Below are positions 15,136-23,066 of a DNA stretch of 36,170 nt, one piece after another (within the stretch, counting starts at the first letter, position 1; the number at the start of each line of letters is the position of its first letter). The notes below the pieces were generated by a model. It had not been told where the DNA came from, made no database searches, and was given only the letters and a program-made list of their open reading frames with translations. The DNA is from Cytophagales bacterium Ga0077538 (lineage in GTDB: Bacteria > Bacteroidota > Bacteroidia > Cytophagales > Cyclobacteriaceae). The DNA is taken from positions 1-36,170 of the forward strand of contig LNEN01000205.1 in assembly GCA_001464155.1 (NCBI GenBank), read 5' to 3'. Made by a program: the position numbers and the translations under genes.

Positions 15136-15588
15136 ATGCTTCCCCAACTCAATCTTCCGTCCATACAGCCAAGACTTCAGGAAAGTGATGGTAAAATATG
15201 GATTTTTGACGGGATACGGAAAAAGTTCGTAGTGCTCACACCTGAAGAGTGGGTGCGACAGCACTTTATTCACTATTTGTTAGCGGAGAAATATCCACGG
15301 AGTCTGGTAAAAGTGGAGGGTGGTTTGTCGGTAAATGAATTAAAAAGAAGGAGTGACATTACGGTATACAATCGCGAGGGTAAACCCTGGATGCTGGTGG
15401 AATGCAAAAATCCGCTGATTGCCATTGATCAAAACACCTTACAGCAAGTAGGTAATTACAACACATCGGTACAGGCTCCTTTTGTAGTAGTCACCAATGG
15501 TATGAAGCACTTTTACTTCAGCACGAATTGGGAGACCAGGGAGGTGAAACAACTCGATTCATTACCAGCTTTTGATTTGAAGATTTGA
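15136..15588 (+). CDS. Stand-alone HsdR N-terminal-like nuclease domain protein
   Basis: 150-aa protein matching the type I restriction enzyme R N-terminal domain (HSDR_N_2), a PD-(D/E)xK nuclease fold. The frame extends upstream to 15085, but that would overlap the divergent amn start; ATG 15136 begins a family-like N-terminus (MLPQLNLPSIQPRLQ). Active-site residues are present: D74 (RRSDITVYN), E89 and K91 (WMLVECKN), plus Q104 (TLQQVGNY). The early block RKKFVVLTPEEWVRQHFIHYL is also typical. There is no helicase or specificity subunit nearby, so this is not a restriction system. Small stand-alone versions are widespread in Bacteroidota without a known role. It could act in DNA repair or nucleic-acid turnover; that is speculation. 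Confidence 0.82.
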   Translation: MLPQLNLPSIQPRLQESDGKIWIFDGIRKKFVVLTPEEWVRQHFIHYLLAEKYPRSLVKVEGGLSVNELKRRSDITVYNREGKPWMLVECKNPLIAIDQNTLQQVGNYNTSVQAPFVVVTNGMKHFYFSTNWETREVKQLDSLPAFDLKI

Positions 15589-15687
15589 AGATGTGCTGAT
15601 TTGTAGATGTGCGACTACCAAACGTCACTTCGCAAGTCGGATGACGAAGGAAGACGACTGGAGAAATCCCCCAACCAGAAGAAGAAA
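15578..15687 (+). repeat. Composite dispersed repeat, copy B
   Basis: Starts with GATTTGAAGATGTGCTGATT and TAGATGTGC (15578-15612, overlapping the last codons of the 15136 gene), then CGTCACTTCGCAAG...GGAGAAATCCCC (15623-15669) and GAAGAAGAAATTT. It has the same two-part order as copy C at 9605-9712, inverted. Confidence 0.55.
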
Positions 15688-15709
15688 TTTTTGTCACCAC
15701 CGATTCTTG

Positions 15710-15868
15710 TTGTCAGGTCTTCCGACCTGACAATTCTCCTTCTCCGTTGTTTGTCTATTCACAAGTCACCTAATTCCGCTATTCGATATGTTAGCGCAGC
15801 GCATGTCGAACAGCAAGTGACCATGGAGAAGCATGTGCTTTTTTGTAGTCAGGTCGAAAGACCTGACT
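15710..15868. repeat. Element bounded by two GTCAGGTC hairpins
   Basis: Left hairpin TTGTCAGGTC-TTCC-GACCTGACAA (15710-15733), right hairpin AGTCAGGTC-GAAA-GACCTGACT (15847-15868). Between them are GTCAC (15765-15769) / GTGAC (15817-15821) and TTCGATATG (15782-15790) / CATGTCGAA (15802-15810). The paired arrangement resembles a BIME-like REP unit. It contains no gene. Confidence 0.6.
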
Positions 15869-15883
15869 AACACACAACAAAAA

Positions 15884-15915
15884 AGGCTGTCAATTTCTTA
15901 ACAGCCTCTTTTTTA
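15884..15915 (-). terminator. Terminator of ald (possibly bidirectional)
   Basis: AGGCTGT (15884-15890) / ACAGCCT (15901-15907). On the minus strand it is followed by a T-run (complement of the A-run 15879-15884); on the plus strand CTTTTTTATT follows. Confidence 0.75.
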
Positions 15916-15932
15916 TTCTATCTCAGTATTGC

Positions 15933-17045
15933 TTACAAATATTTCTTCACATCGGTGTAAGGAAGGTTGAAGGCATCAGACACGCCTTTGTACACCACAT
16001 CTCCAAACATTACGTTCAAGCCGTTGCGTAACTCTAAACTTTCCTGACAGGCTTTCTTCCATCCCTGATTCGCCAACTTAATGGCATACGGAAGCGTTGC
16101 ATTGGTTAATGCAAGTGTAGATGTGTAAGGCACTGCACCAGGCATATTTGCCACACAGTAGTGTACTACATCATCAATAATATAGGTAGGATCTTCGTGC
16201 GTAGTCGGACGGCAGGTCTCGATACAACCTCCTTGGTCTACCGCTACATCCACCAGTACAGTACCAGGACGCATGGTCTTCAACATGTCTTTGGTAATCA
16301 ACTTAGGTGCTTTTGCACCAGGAATCAATACACCACCTACAATCAAGTCATGGTCTTTCACCATTTCTCTGATCGAATATTCATTCGATACCATCGTGTG
16401 TACATTCTTCGGCATTACATCATCTAAATAACGAAGACGGTTCAGGTTCAAATCCATGATGGTTACATCGGCACCCATACCGGCAGCAATCTTCGCTGCG
16501 TTGGTACCTACCACGCCACCACCTAAGATCAATACTTTGGCAGGCTTCACACCGGGTACGCCTCCTAAGAGAATACCACGACCCTTCAAGGGCTTCTCTA
16601 AATACTTAGCACCTTCCTGAATGGCCATACGGCCCGCTACTTCCGACATCGGAATGAGCAATGGAAGACTTCCATCGACACGCTCTACGGTTTCGTAGGC
16701 CAGGCAAATGGCACCACTGCTAATCATGGCCTTGGTAAGCGGCTCGTAAGAAGCAAAGTGGAAATAGGTAAATACGAGTTGGTCTTTTTTAATGAGTTTA
16801 TATTCTTGTTCAATCGGCTCTTTCACCTTCATGATCATTTCCGCCAGGCTGAATACTTCAGCTGCTGTAGCAATCATTTTGGCACCTGCCTTTACGTACT
16901 CCTCGTTGCTGAATCCGCTGCCTTCACCTGCATTGGTTTCTACATACACGGTGTGGCCACGCTTAATCAGCTCTTGTGCACCGGCAGGGGTGAGAGCGAC
17001 ACGATTTTCGTTATTCTTGATTTCTTTTGGAACGCCTATGATCAT
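15933..17045 (-). CDS. ald: Alanine dehydrogenase
   Basis: 370-aa NAD-dependent enzyme that interconverts L-alanine and pyruvate plus ammonia. All expected residues are at family positions: R15 and K75 (pyruvate binding), catalytic H96 (YFHFASY) and D270 (VDVAVDQGG). The nucleotide fold is ILGGGVVGTNAAKIAAGMGADV (173-194). The length matches the usual 370-375 aa of the family (hexamer). The start MIIGVPKEIK is the standard N-terminus. A -7-like element lies at 17065-17072. It is divergent from the fused E1 dehydrogenase at 17189, which also consumes a 2-oxoacid, so a joint link to pyruvate use is plausible. A terminator follows 18 bp after its stop. Confidence 0.95.
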   Translation of the reverse strand: MIIGVPKEIKNNENRVALTPAGAQELIKRGHTVYVETNAGEGSGFSNEEYVKAGAKMIATAAEVFSLAEMIMKVKEPIEQEYKLIKKDQLVFTYFHFASYEPLTKAMISSGAICLAYETVERVDGSLPLLIPMSEVAGRMAIQEGAKYLEKPLKGRGILLGGVPGVKPAKVLILGGGVVGTNAAKIAAGMGADVTIMDLNLNRLRYLDDVMPKNVHTMVSNEYSIREMVKDHDLIVGGVLIPGAKAPKLITKDMLKTMRPGTVLVDVAVDQGGCIETCRPTTHEDPTYIIDDVVHYCVANMPGAVPYTSTLALTNATLPYAIKLANQGWKKACQESLELRNGLNVMFGDVVYKGVSDAFNLPYTDVKKYL

Positions 17046-17064
17046 AACATTGATTTTAGAGCCG

Positions 17065-17072
17065 CAAATATA
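17065..17072 (-). promoter_or_regulatory. -7 promoter element upstream of ald
   Basis: Minus strand TATATTTG fits TAnnTTTG, 20 bp before the ald ATG. No -33 TTTG is found at 19-21 bp, so support is partial. Confidence 0.4.
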
Positions 17073-17188
17073 GCAATCCGAACGCTTGGCAGGTAGTTTT
17101 TACCAAGGTTTGCAAACGAATGAAACACTTGTTTTCGGGGAAGAGTGATAATCCGTATTTTTACCCCTGAAACCAAAAATAACGTACT

Positions 17189-19597
17189 GTGAGCGCTGTA
17201 AAGGAAAAAGTGAGGTTTTCTCCGGCTAAAATCAAGGAAATTTTGGCTGATTACCGCTTGGCTTGTGAAAGCCGGGAGGCCAGTTTGATTGGCCGTAAGG
17301 AGGTTTTCATGGGAAAAGCCAAGTTTGGCATTTTTGGTGACGGTAAGGAAGTAGCGCAATTGGCGATGGCCAAGGTATTTAAGAATGGCGATTTCCGCTC
17401 AGGCTATTACCGCGATCAGACCTTTATGCTGGCGATTGGTCAGTTAACTTTACAACAATACTTTGCTCAATTATATGCGCATACCGATGTGGAGGCAGAT
17501 CCTGCTTCCGGTGGCCGCCTAATGAATGGACACTTTGCCACCCGCATGTTGGATGCGCAAGGCAACTTAAAGAACCTGACAGAATCGAAAAACAGCAGTG
17601 CCGATATTTCACCTACAGCCGGGCAGATGCCACGCTTGTTGGGAATGGCCTATGCCTCTAAATTATTCCGCAATAATCCTGCTCTGCATGCTTATACAAA
17701 CTTGTCCATTCAGGGAAATGAGATTGCCTTTGGTACCATTGGCAATGCCTCTACCAGCGAGGGCATGTTTTATGAGGCGATGAATGCAGCCGGTGTCTTG
17801 CAAGTTCCGATGTTAATGAGTGTGTGGGATGATGCCTATGGTATTTCGGTTCCGCAAGAATATCATACTACAAAAGGAAGTATCTCTAAAATCTTGGCAG
17901 GGTTGCAGCGCACCGCTACCGAGAAGGGTTTTGAAATTATTACCGCGCGTGGTTGGGATTATCCGGCCTTGATGGAGGCGTATCACCGTGCAGAAAAAAT
18001 ATGTCGTGAAGAACATGTTCCTGTCTTACTGCACGTAGATGAAGTAACACAACCACAAGGACATTCAACATCGGGTTCACACGAACGCTATAAATCAAAA
18101 GAACGCTTGGCCTGGGAAGCCGAGTATGATTGCTTGCGCAAAATGCGCGAATGGATTATTGATGAGGTAAATATTTTGCCCGATGAGTTAGATACCATTG
18201 AGGTGCAAGCCAAAAAGGTAGCGAAGGAGGCAAAAGAAAAGGCCTGGAAAGCATTTAACGATTCCATGCAGGCTGACTTCCAGCAAGCGGTGAGTTTATT
18301 GAAAGACTTAGCAGCAGGTTCTTCGTTTAAGGAGCAAGTGTTGGCGCTGACTACTGATCTGGAAAAAACACAAAACCCGATCCGTCTGGATGGTGTGAAA
18401 GCATCCAAGCGTGCACTGCGCATCGTGCGCAGTGAACAATCAGAAGCCAAAGAACAATTGGTGCGCTGGTTGAATAAGATGGAAGTGGAAAATGCAGAAC
18501 GATATAGCTCGTATTTATTCAGCGAGTCAGAAGCAGCGGTTCTGAATGTGAAGGAAGTGAAGCCTGTCTATACCGAAGAAGCACCTGAAGTGGATGGACG
18601 GGAAGTGATGCAGGCCTTCTTTGATGTGGCCTTGCAGCGCGATCCACTGGTATTCGCCATTGGAGAAGATGTAGGAAAGATTGGAGACGTGAACCAGGGC
18701 TTTGCCGGCTTACAGGAAAAGTATGGTGAGCTGCGTGTTACCGACACCGGTATTCGCGAGTGTACCATCATTGGTCAGGGTATAGGGGCGGCCTTGCGTG
18801 GCATGCGTCCTATCACAGAGATTCAATATTTAGATTATCTCTTGTATGCCTTACAAATCATGAGCGATGATCTGGCGTGCTTACAATACAGAACACGTGG
18901 AGGACAAAAAGCTCCGCTGATCATTCGTACGCGTGGTCACCGCTTAGAAGGCGTGTGGCACTCAGGTTCCCCTATCGGAATGATCTTGCATAGCTTACGC
19001 GGTATGCATGTACTCACTCCGCGCAACATGACACAGGCAGCAGGTTTCTATAACACCTTGTTACAAGCCGATGAACCTGCGTTGGTGATTGAGTGCTTGA
19101 ATGGTTATCGCCTGAAAGAACGCATGCCTGCCAACCTGGGTGAATACACCGTACCACTGGGTGTGCCAGAAGTATTGAAAGAAGGTAGTGACGTAACCAT
19201 TGTTACCTATGGATCTATGTGCCGTATTGTGATGGAAGCCGCACAGGAACTGGAGAAAGTGGGGATACACTGTGAGGTGATTGATGCGCAAACACTCTTG
19301 CCCTTTGATGTACACCATAGCATCGTAGAGTCGGTGAAGAAAACCAATCGGTTGGTTTTAGCCGATGAAGATGTACCGGGAGGTGCAACTGCTTACATGA
19401 TGCAGAAGGTAGTGGAAGAGCAAGGGGCGTATCGTTTCCTGGATGCACAACCCTTAACCATCAGTGCGAAAGAACACAGACCAGCCTATGCTTCGGATGG
19501 GGATTATTTCTCTAAGCCAAATGTGGAGACAATCTTCGATAGGGTATATGCGATGATGCGCGAGGCAGATCCTCAAACCTTTCCATCACTGTATTAA
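17189..19597 (+). CDS. Fused E1 alpha/beta subunit of a 2-oxoacid dehydrogenase
   Basis: 802-aa thiamine-diphosphate enzyme joining E1-alpha (residues about 10-400) and E1-beta (about 465-802) of a pyruvate or branched-chain 2-oxoacid dehydrogenase complex. Starts with GTG (MSAVKEKVRF). Alpha half: SGYYRDQTFMLAIG, then the cofactor region GTIGNASTSEGMFYEAMNAAG (182-202) and VWDDAYGIS (212-220). Beta half: FAIGEDVGKIGDVNQGF, TDTGIRECTIIGQGIGAALRGMRPITEIQ, RTRGGQKAPLIIRTRGHRLEGVWHSGSP. In the alpha cofactor motif the usual GD is GN, and the usual NN pair downstream is DD; see findings. The linker (330-450) is helical. The fusion is a common Bacteroidota arrangement. Substrate (pyruvate versus branched-chain acids) is undecided; the E2 and E3 genes are not here. 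Confidence 0.9.
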   Translation: MSAVKEKVRFSPAKIKEILADYRLACESREASLIGRKEVFMGKAKFGIFGDGKEVAQLAMAKVFKNGDFRSGYYRDQTFMLAIGQLTLQQYFAQLYAHTDVEADPASGGRLMNGHFATRMLDAQGNLKNLTESKNSSADISPTAGQMPRLLGMAYASKLFRNNPALHAYTNLSIQGNEIAFGTIGNASTSEGMFYEAMNAAGVLQVPMLMSVWDDAYGISVPQEYHTTKGSISKILAGLQRTATEKGFEIITARGWDYPALMEAYHRAEKICREEHVPVLLHVDEVTQPQGHSTSGSHERYKSKERLAWEAEYDCLRKMREWIIDEVNILPDELDTIEVQAKKVAKEAKEKAWKAFNDSMQADFQQAVSLLKDLAAGSSFKEQVLALTTDLEKTQNPIRLDGVKASKRALRIVRSEQSEAKEQLVRWLNKMEVENAERYSSYLFSESEAAVLNVKEVKPVYTEEAPEVDGREVMQAFFDVALQRDPLVFAIGEDVGKIGDVNQGFAGLQEKYGELRVTDTGIRECTIIGQGIGAALRGMRPITEIQYLDYLLYALQIMSDDLACLQYRTRGGQKAPLIIRTRGHRLEGVWHSGSPIGMILHSLRGMHVLTPRNMTQAAGFYNTLLQADEPALVIECLNGYRLKERMPANLGEYTVPLGVPEVLKEGSDVTIVTYGSMCRIVMEAAQELEKVGIHCEVIDAQTLLPFDVHHSIVESVKKTNRLVLADEDVPGGATAYMMQKVVEEQGAYRFLDAQPLTISAKEHRPAYASDGDYFSKPNVETIFDRVYAMMREADPQTFPSLY

Positions 19598-19686
19598 TTT
19601 AATTTTTGTGTTGTTGTGCTGCAGGGTATAATAGCTTATATCCATCATCGTAGAATCTCCCTCAGGGACTCTGCGGTACTGAAGCC

Positions 19687-20607
19687 CTAGCGCTTAATCT
19701 TATCCAGTGTAAACTCCGGAGTATAAATAACATTGCTTACGTTCAGGTCGCGGTCTTTGATAGAAATCCGAAGTTTGACTGTCTTGACACTGAACACAAA
19801 TTTAAAACCGGTTGACACCATCGCATACCTGATAGTTCCCTCCAAGGGTGTTTCTGTATCGCTCAGACGGGAAAAGCGACCATCATACGTGGTGCAGAAT
19901 TCTTCCCGCCAATCGTACTCCCGAAAACCATCAGCACCTGCATTCGGATGGGAAGGTTCTTTGACAAAAAAATCTACTTCAATAGTATAGTGGTTGGGAT
20001 TGTGCTGAAAATAGAGTGTATCGCGCACGGTTATGAAGCGATTGCCGAAAGCATCGATTAAGGTATCCTTGATGTAATAGCTATTGTCAATGATGTCCCA
20101 ATCAGACTGGAAGATAAATATGGGTTGAGTAGTGTAATCAACGCACTCCAGCTTACCCTGTCTGTAGGCGGGCAGACTAGTGTAGCCAGCCTGATTTCGC
20201 AAGGTTACCAATTTGCCGGATTGTCCACGGGTAGATAGAATTTTTATCGGCACATATTCAGCCAGACCATTTTGAAAAGTGTCAGTATAAAAAGTTTCGG
20301 TTCCAAACTCCTTCAGGTTGGTGCCTCCGGTAGAGAGGTAGAAATTCGAATCGTGAAAGGGATCATTGATGTTGTCAATTAATTCGCCATTAGAAGTGAC
20401 AATTTTATCAATACCAATATTACCATCGCCATCCTTAAAGTTGACGGAGATCACAATCGAGTCTGCATCGCTAAAGTCTGGGGTTTCACCGAAATAGATA
20501 TCTTCAAACTCTATTTCGGGAGTCATCGGGAATACGGGTGGATCAAAGCAACTGCCCAGTGCTGCTGCTAAAAGTAAAAAGGCTACGAATTTATAAACTA
20601 CCTTCAC
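19687..20607 (-). CDS. Hypothetical lipoprotein
   Basis: 306-aa predicted lipoprotein with signal MKVVYKFVAFLLLAAALGSC (lipobox LGSC, Cys20). The mature protein starts FDPPVFPMTPEIEFEDIYFGE and has the acidic loop NFKDGDGNIGID, which resembles a calcium-binding-type loop, then repeated beta-strand segments, ending TPEFTLDKIKR. Similar uncharacterised lipoproteins occur in Cytophagales; I know no function. It is divergent from the LuxE-like gene with 33 bp between starts and convergent with the E1 gene. Two cysteines (near LECVDY and EEFCTTY) could form a disulfide. Confidence 0.82.
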   Translation of the reverse strand: MKVVYKFVAFLLLAAALGSCFDPPVFPMTPEIEFEDIYFGETPDFSDADSIVISVNFKDGDGNIGIDKIVTSNGELIDNINDPFHDSNFYLSTGGTNLKEFGTETFYTDTFQNGLAEYVPIKILSTRGQSGKLVTLRNQAGYTSLPAYRQGKLECVDYTTQPIFIFQSDWDIIDNSYYIKDTLIDAFGNRFITVRDTLYFQHNPNHYTIEVDFFVKEPSHPNAGADGFREYDWREEFCTTYDGRFSRLSDTETPLEGTIRYAMVSTGFKFVFSVKTVKLRISIKDRDLNVSNVIYTPEFTLDKIKR

Positions 20608-20640
20608 GCTATTATTTTCAACGGTTAAGTTACAGAACGC

Positions 20641-21630
20641 TTGGATACAATTAAAAGTTTTGAGTTGCTTTTACATGAAGTAAACGCGCAAACCTTCGAT
20701 GAAATTGCTCTTCGCCTGTTCCGGTATCAAGCACAGCACAATCCTGTGTATAGTCAGTATGTAAACGCCCTTCGCATCCATCCTGCCGCTGTTACCGATG
20801 TAACAAAGATACCTTTTCTGCCTATACGCTTTTTTAAAGAATATTCCCTCAAAACGGGGGAGTGGAACCAGGAGACGATTTTTGAGAGCAGCGGTACGAC
20901 TGGGATGATCACCAGTCGGCATGCCGTATTCAGTCTGTCGGAGTATTGCCAGCATGCACAAAGTATTTTTGAACAAGAGTTTGGTTCCTTAACCAACTAT
21001 CATTTCCTGGCGCTACTTCCTTCGTATCTGGAGAGAGGCAACTCGTCTCTGGTCGCGATGATCCATTATTTTATCCAAAAGACGGGATCATCATCCTCTG
21101 GCTTTTACCTGCACAACGAGGAGCAATTGCTGGCTGATGTGGAGCGTTTAAAAAGTTCGGATAAAAAGATAATTGTGTGGGGTGTTACCTATGCATTGCT
21201 AGACATAGCGGAGAAATTTGCTCCGAATTGGGCAGATGTATTGGTTTTTGAAACCGGGGGCATGAAGGGGAGGAGAAAGGAAATCACTCGGGAAGCCCTA
21301 CACGAAATCCTTAAAAAGAACCTGAAAATAGACAAGGTTTACTCTGAGTATGGTATGACAGAGTTGTTGAGCCAGGCGTATTCGCGTGGAGGGAATGTAT
21401 TTTATCCCGCCCCGAGCATGAAGGTTATTATCCGCGATATTACTGATCCGTTACGAAAAGGGTTACAACACGAAACCGGTGGTATAAACGTTATCGATTT
21501 GGCGAATTTCAGAACCATTGCCTTTATTGAGACAGAAGATTTAGGCAAAATCGATGAAAAAGGCCATTTTGAGGTATTGGGAAGATCCGACAACAGCGAT
21601 GTGCGAGGATGCAACCTTTTAGTCGAATAG
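20641..21630 (+). CDS. LuxE/acyl-protein synthetase-like adenylate-forming enzyme
   Basis: 329-aa protein related to LuxE acyl-protein synthetase and phenylacetate-CoA ligase-like enzymes, which activate a carboxylic acid as an acyl-adenylate. The ATP-binding P-loop is FESSGTTG (81-88). A second motif, KVYSEYGMTELLSQAYS, matches the A5-type Y(G)xTE motif. The ETEDLGKID region with a late GRSDNSDVRGCNLLVE tail matches motifs A7/A8. Start codon is TTG at 20641; no in-frame ATG or GTG fits the family N-terminus. The gene is shorter than full ligases (about 430-550 aa), consistent with the compact LuxE subgroup. The acyl substrate and acceptor are unknown. No luxC-type reductase adjoins it. Confidence 0.85.
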   Translation: MDTIKSFELLLHEVNAQTFDEIALRLFRYQAQHNPVYSQYVNALRIHPAAVTDVTKIPFLPIRFFKEYSLKTGEWNQETIFESSGTTGMITSRHAVFSLSEYCQHAQSIFEQEFGSLTNYHFLALLPSYLERGNSSLVAMIHYFIQKTGSSSSGFYLHNEEQLLADVERLKSSDKKIIVWGVTYALLDIAEKFAPNWADVLVFETGGMKGRRKEITREALHEILKKNLKIDKVYSEYGMTELLSQAYSRGGNVFYPAPSMKVIIRDITDPLRKGLQHETGGINVIDLANFRTIAFIETEDLGKIDEKGHFEVLGRSDNSDVRGCNLLVE

Positions 21631-21668
21631 ACATTTTTTGCCGTTAAAATGAATTATTCGAACTAATA

Positions 21669-21699
21669 TTTGTTTTCTTTTGCGATAACCTTAATTTTG
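21669..21699 (+). promoter_or_regulatory. Bacteroidota-type promoter
   Basis: -33 TTTG (21669-21672), a 19-bp spacer, then -7 TAATTTTG (21692-21699). Both elements and the spacing match the Bacteroidota primary-sigma consensus TTTG-N19-TAnnTTTG. The predicted transcript start is about 21706, 16 bases before the small lipoprotein gene. Confidence 0.8.
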
Positions 21700-21721
21700 T
21701 TTTAGACAATAACCACCCCAG

Positions 21722-21838
21722 ATGAAGAAGCTTTTACTATTTGCCGCAGCCGTTCTATTCTTAGCTTCATGCAGCCAGTATACTTGCCCTACTTACAGCA
21801 AGGCGCCTGCACCTAAGAAGGTTGAGAATAAAATTTAA
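21722..21838 (+). CDS. Small lipoprotein, 38 aa
   Basis: A very short gene with its own perfect promoter. It encodes a 38-aa protein: signal MKKLLLFAAAVLFLASC with a standard lipobox (LASC, Cys17), then a mature peptide of 22 residues, CSQYTCPTYSKAPAPKKVENKI. The mature part has a second cysteine (Cys22) and two tyrosines. A strong promoter and clean lipobox argue that it is real and well expressed. Small lipoproteins with a (Y)TCPTYSKA-type motif occur in other Bacteroidota to my recollection, but I cannot name a function. It is convergent with the sigma-54 activator gene, 11 bp away. Confidence 0.8.
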   Translation: MKKLLLFAAAVLFLASCSQYTCPTYSKAPAPKKVENKI

Positions 21839-21849
21839 TACCCTGCTTC

Positions 21850-23001
21850 TTACAGGTATTTCTTCACGTCTTCTCCTGTAATTTTTTCATTCCCCATAAT
21901 CACCAATCGCTCTACTACATTGCGTAGTTCGCGTATATTCCCTGTCCAAGGATGCTGCTCTAATAATTGCATAGCCTCTTTTGTGATCGTTTTTGGCTTT
22001 GTGCCGTAGTCTTCAGCAATATCATTCAGGAACTTTTCCGTCAATAAGGCAATGTCTTCTTTGCGTTCTTTTAGAGAAGGCACTTTAATAAGAATAACAC
22101 TGAGGCGATGATACAAATCTTCGCGAAAGCGATTTTCTTCGATCTCTTTTTTAAGGTCTTTATTGGTAGCGGCAACCACGCGCACACGCACGGGTATCTC
22201 TTTATCACCGCCCACACGCGTGATCTTATTTTCCTGCAAGGCACGTAATACTTTTGCCTGAGCCGACAAACTCATGTCCCCAATCTCATCCAGAAACAAG
22301 GTACCCCCTTCGGCTAATTCAAATTTCCCCAACCGTTGTTTGATGGCAGAGGTAAAGGCACCTTTCTCATGTCCAAACAACTCACTTTCGATCAGCTCGG
22401 AAGGAATGGCTGCACAGTTTACTTCTACCATGGGCCCTCCTGATCGCTTGCTTAGTTCGTGCAATTGACGAGCAACCAGTTCCTTTCCCGAACCATTTTG
22501 TCCTGTAATCAGCACACGGGCATCGGTAGGCGCTACCTTTTCGATCATCTCCTTCACTGCCTTGATGGGCGAGCTCTCACCAATCATCTCTGTGCGTTTT
22601 TGTACTTTTTTGCGAAGGGTCTTCGTTTCTTCTACCAGGGAAGTTTTCTCGAGTGCGTTGCGCACTGCGATTTCCATGCGACTTAAATCAAAAGGCTTCT
22701 GTAAGAAATCGAAGGCTCCTTTTTTAACTGCTTCGATGGCTACATCAATGGTACCGTGTGCCGATATAATAATGAAGGAAGTGTTGATGCCTGCCTCCAT
22801 GGCTTTGGTCAGCACTTCCATGCCATCCATTTTCGGCATTTTAATATCACTCAGACAAAGTTGATAATCGCCTGCTTCTAATTTCTTATACCCTTCTACA
22901 CCATCGGCCGCTTCCTCCACCTGATGACCTTTTTCGGCTAAGATTTCTTTCAGACTCGCGCGAATCTTGTTGTCGTCTTCGATGAGGAGAATTTTGGCCA
23001 T
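21850..23001 (-). CDS. NtrC-type sigma-54 activator without DNA-binding domain
   Basis: 383-aa response regulator. Residues 1-115 are a receiver domain with acceptor D52 (CLSDIKMPKMDG), T/S80 and K102 (LQKPF). Residues about 140-365 are an AAA+ sigma-54 interaction domain: Walker A GQNGSGKE (167-174), sigma-54 contact loop GAFTSA (214-219), Walker B TLFLDEIGD (234-242), and the arginine region RFREDLYHRL. The protein ends at ITGEDVKKYL, right after the AAA+ lid, so the C-terminal Fis-type helix-turn-helix is missing. The shortened form fits a known Bacteroidota group; it may activate sigma-54 from solution. GAFTSA replaces GAFTGA. No histidine kinase adjoins it. Confidence 0.93.
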   Translation of the reverse strand: MAKILLIEDDNKIRASLKEILAEKGHQVEEAADGVEGYKKLEAGDYQLCLSDIKMPKMDGMEVLTKAMEAGINTSFIIISAHGTIDVAIEAVKKGAFDFLQKPFDLSRMEIAVRNALEKTSLVEETKTLRKKVQKRTEMIGESSPIKAVKEMIEKVAPTDARVLITGQNGSGKELVARQLHELSKRSGGPMVEVNCAAIPSELIESELFGHEKGAFTSAIKQRLGKFELAEGGTLFLDEIGDMSLSAQAKVLRALQENKITRVGGDKEIPVRVRVVAATNKDLKKEIEENRFREDLYHRLSVILIKVPSLKERKEDIALLTEKFLNDIAEDYGTKPKTITKEAMQLLEQHPWTGNIRELRNVVERLVIMGNEKITGEDVKKYL

Positions 23002-23066
23002 AACACGTGAGAATTATCTTGTAATGATAAGAAGAAAATAAAAACTATGAAGCTGCTGCTTTATCC

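Noticed and set aside
14343-15588. Restriction-modification system (nuclease-fold protein next to another gene)
   Set aside because: No methylase, specificity or helicase subunit is present; the neighbour is a purine enzyme.
15607-15870. Plus-strand 87-aa reading frame
   Set aside because: Consists entirely of the repeat copy B and the GTCAGGTC hairpin element.
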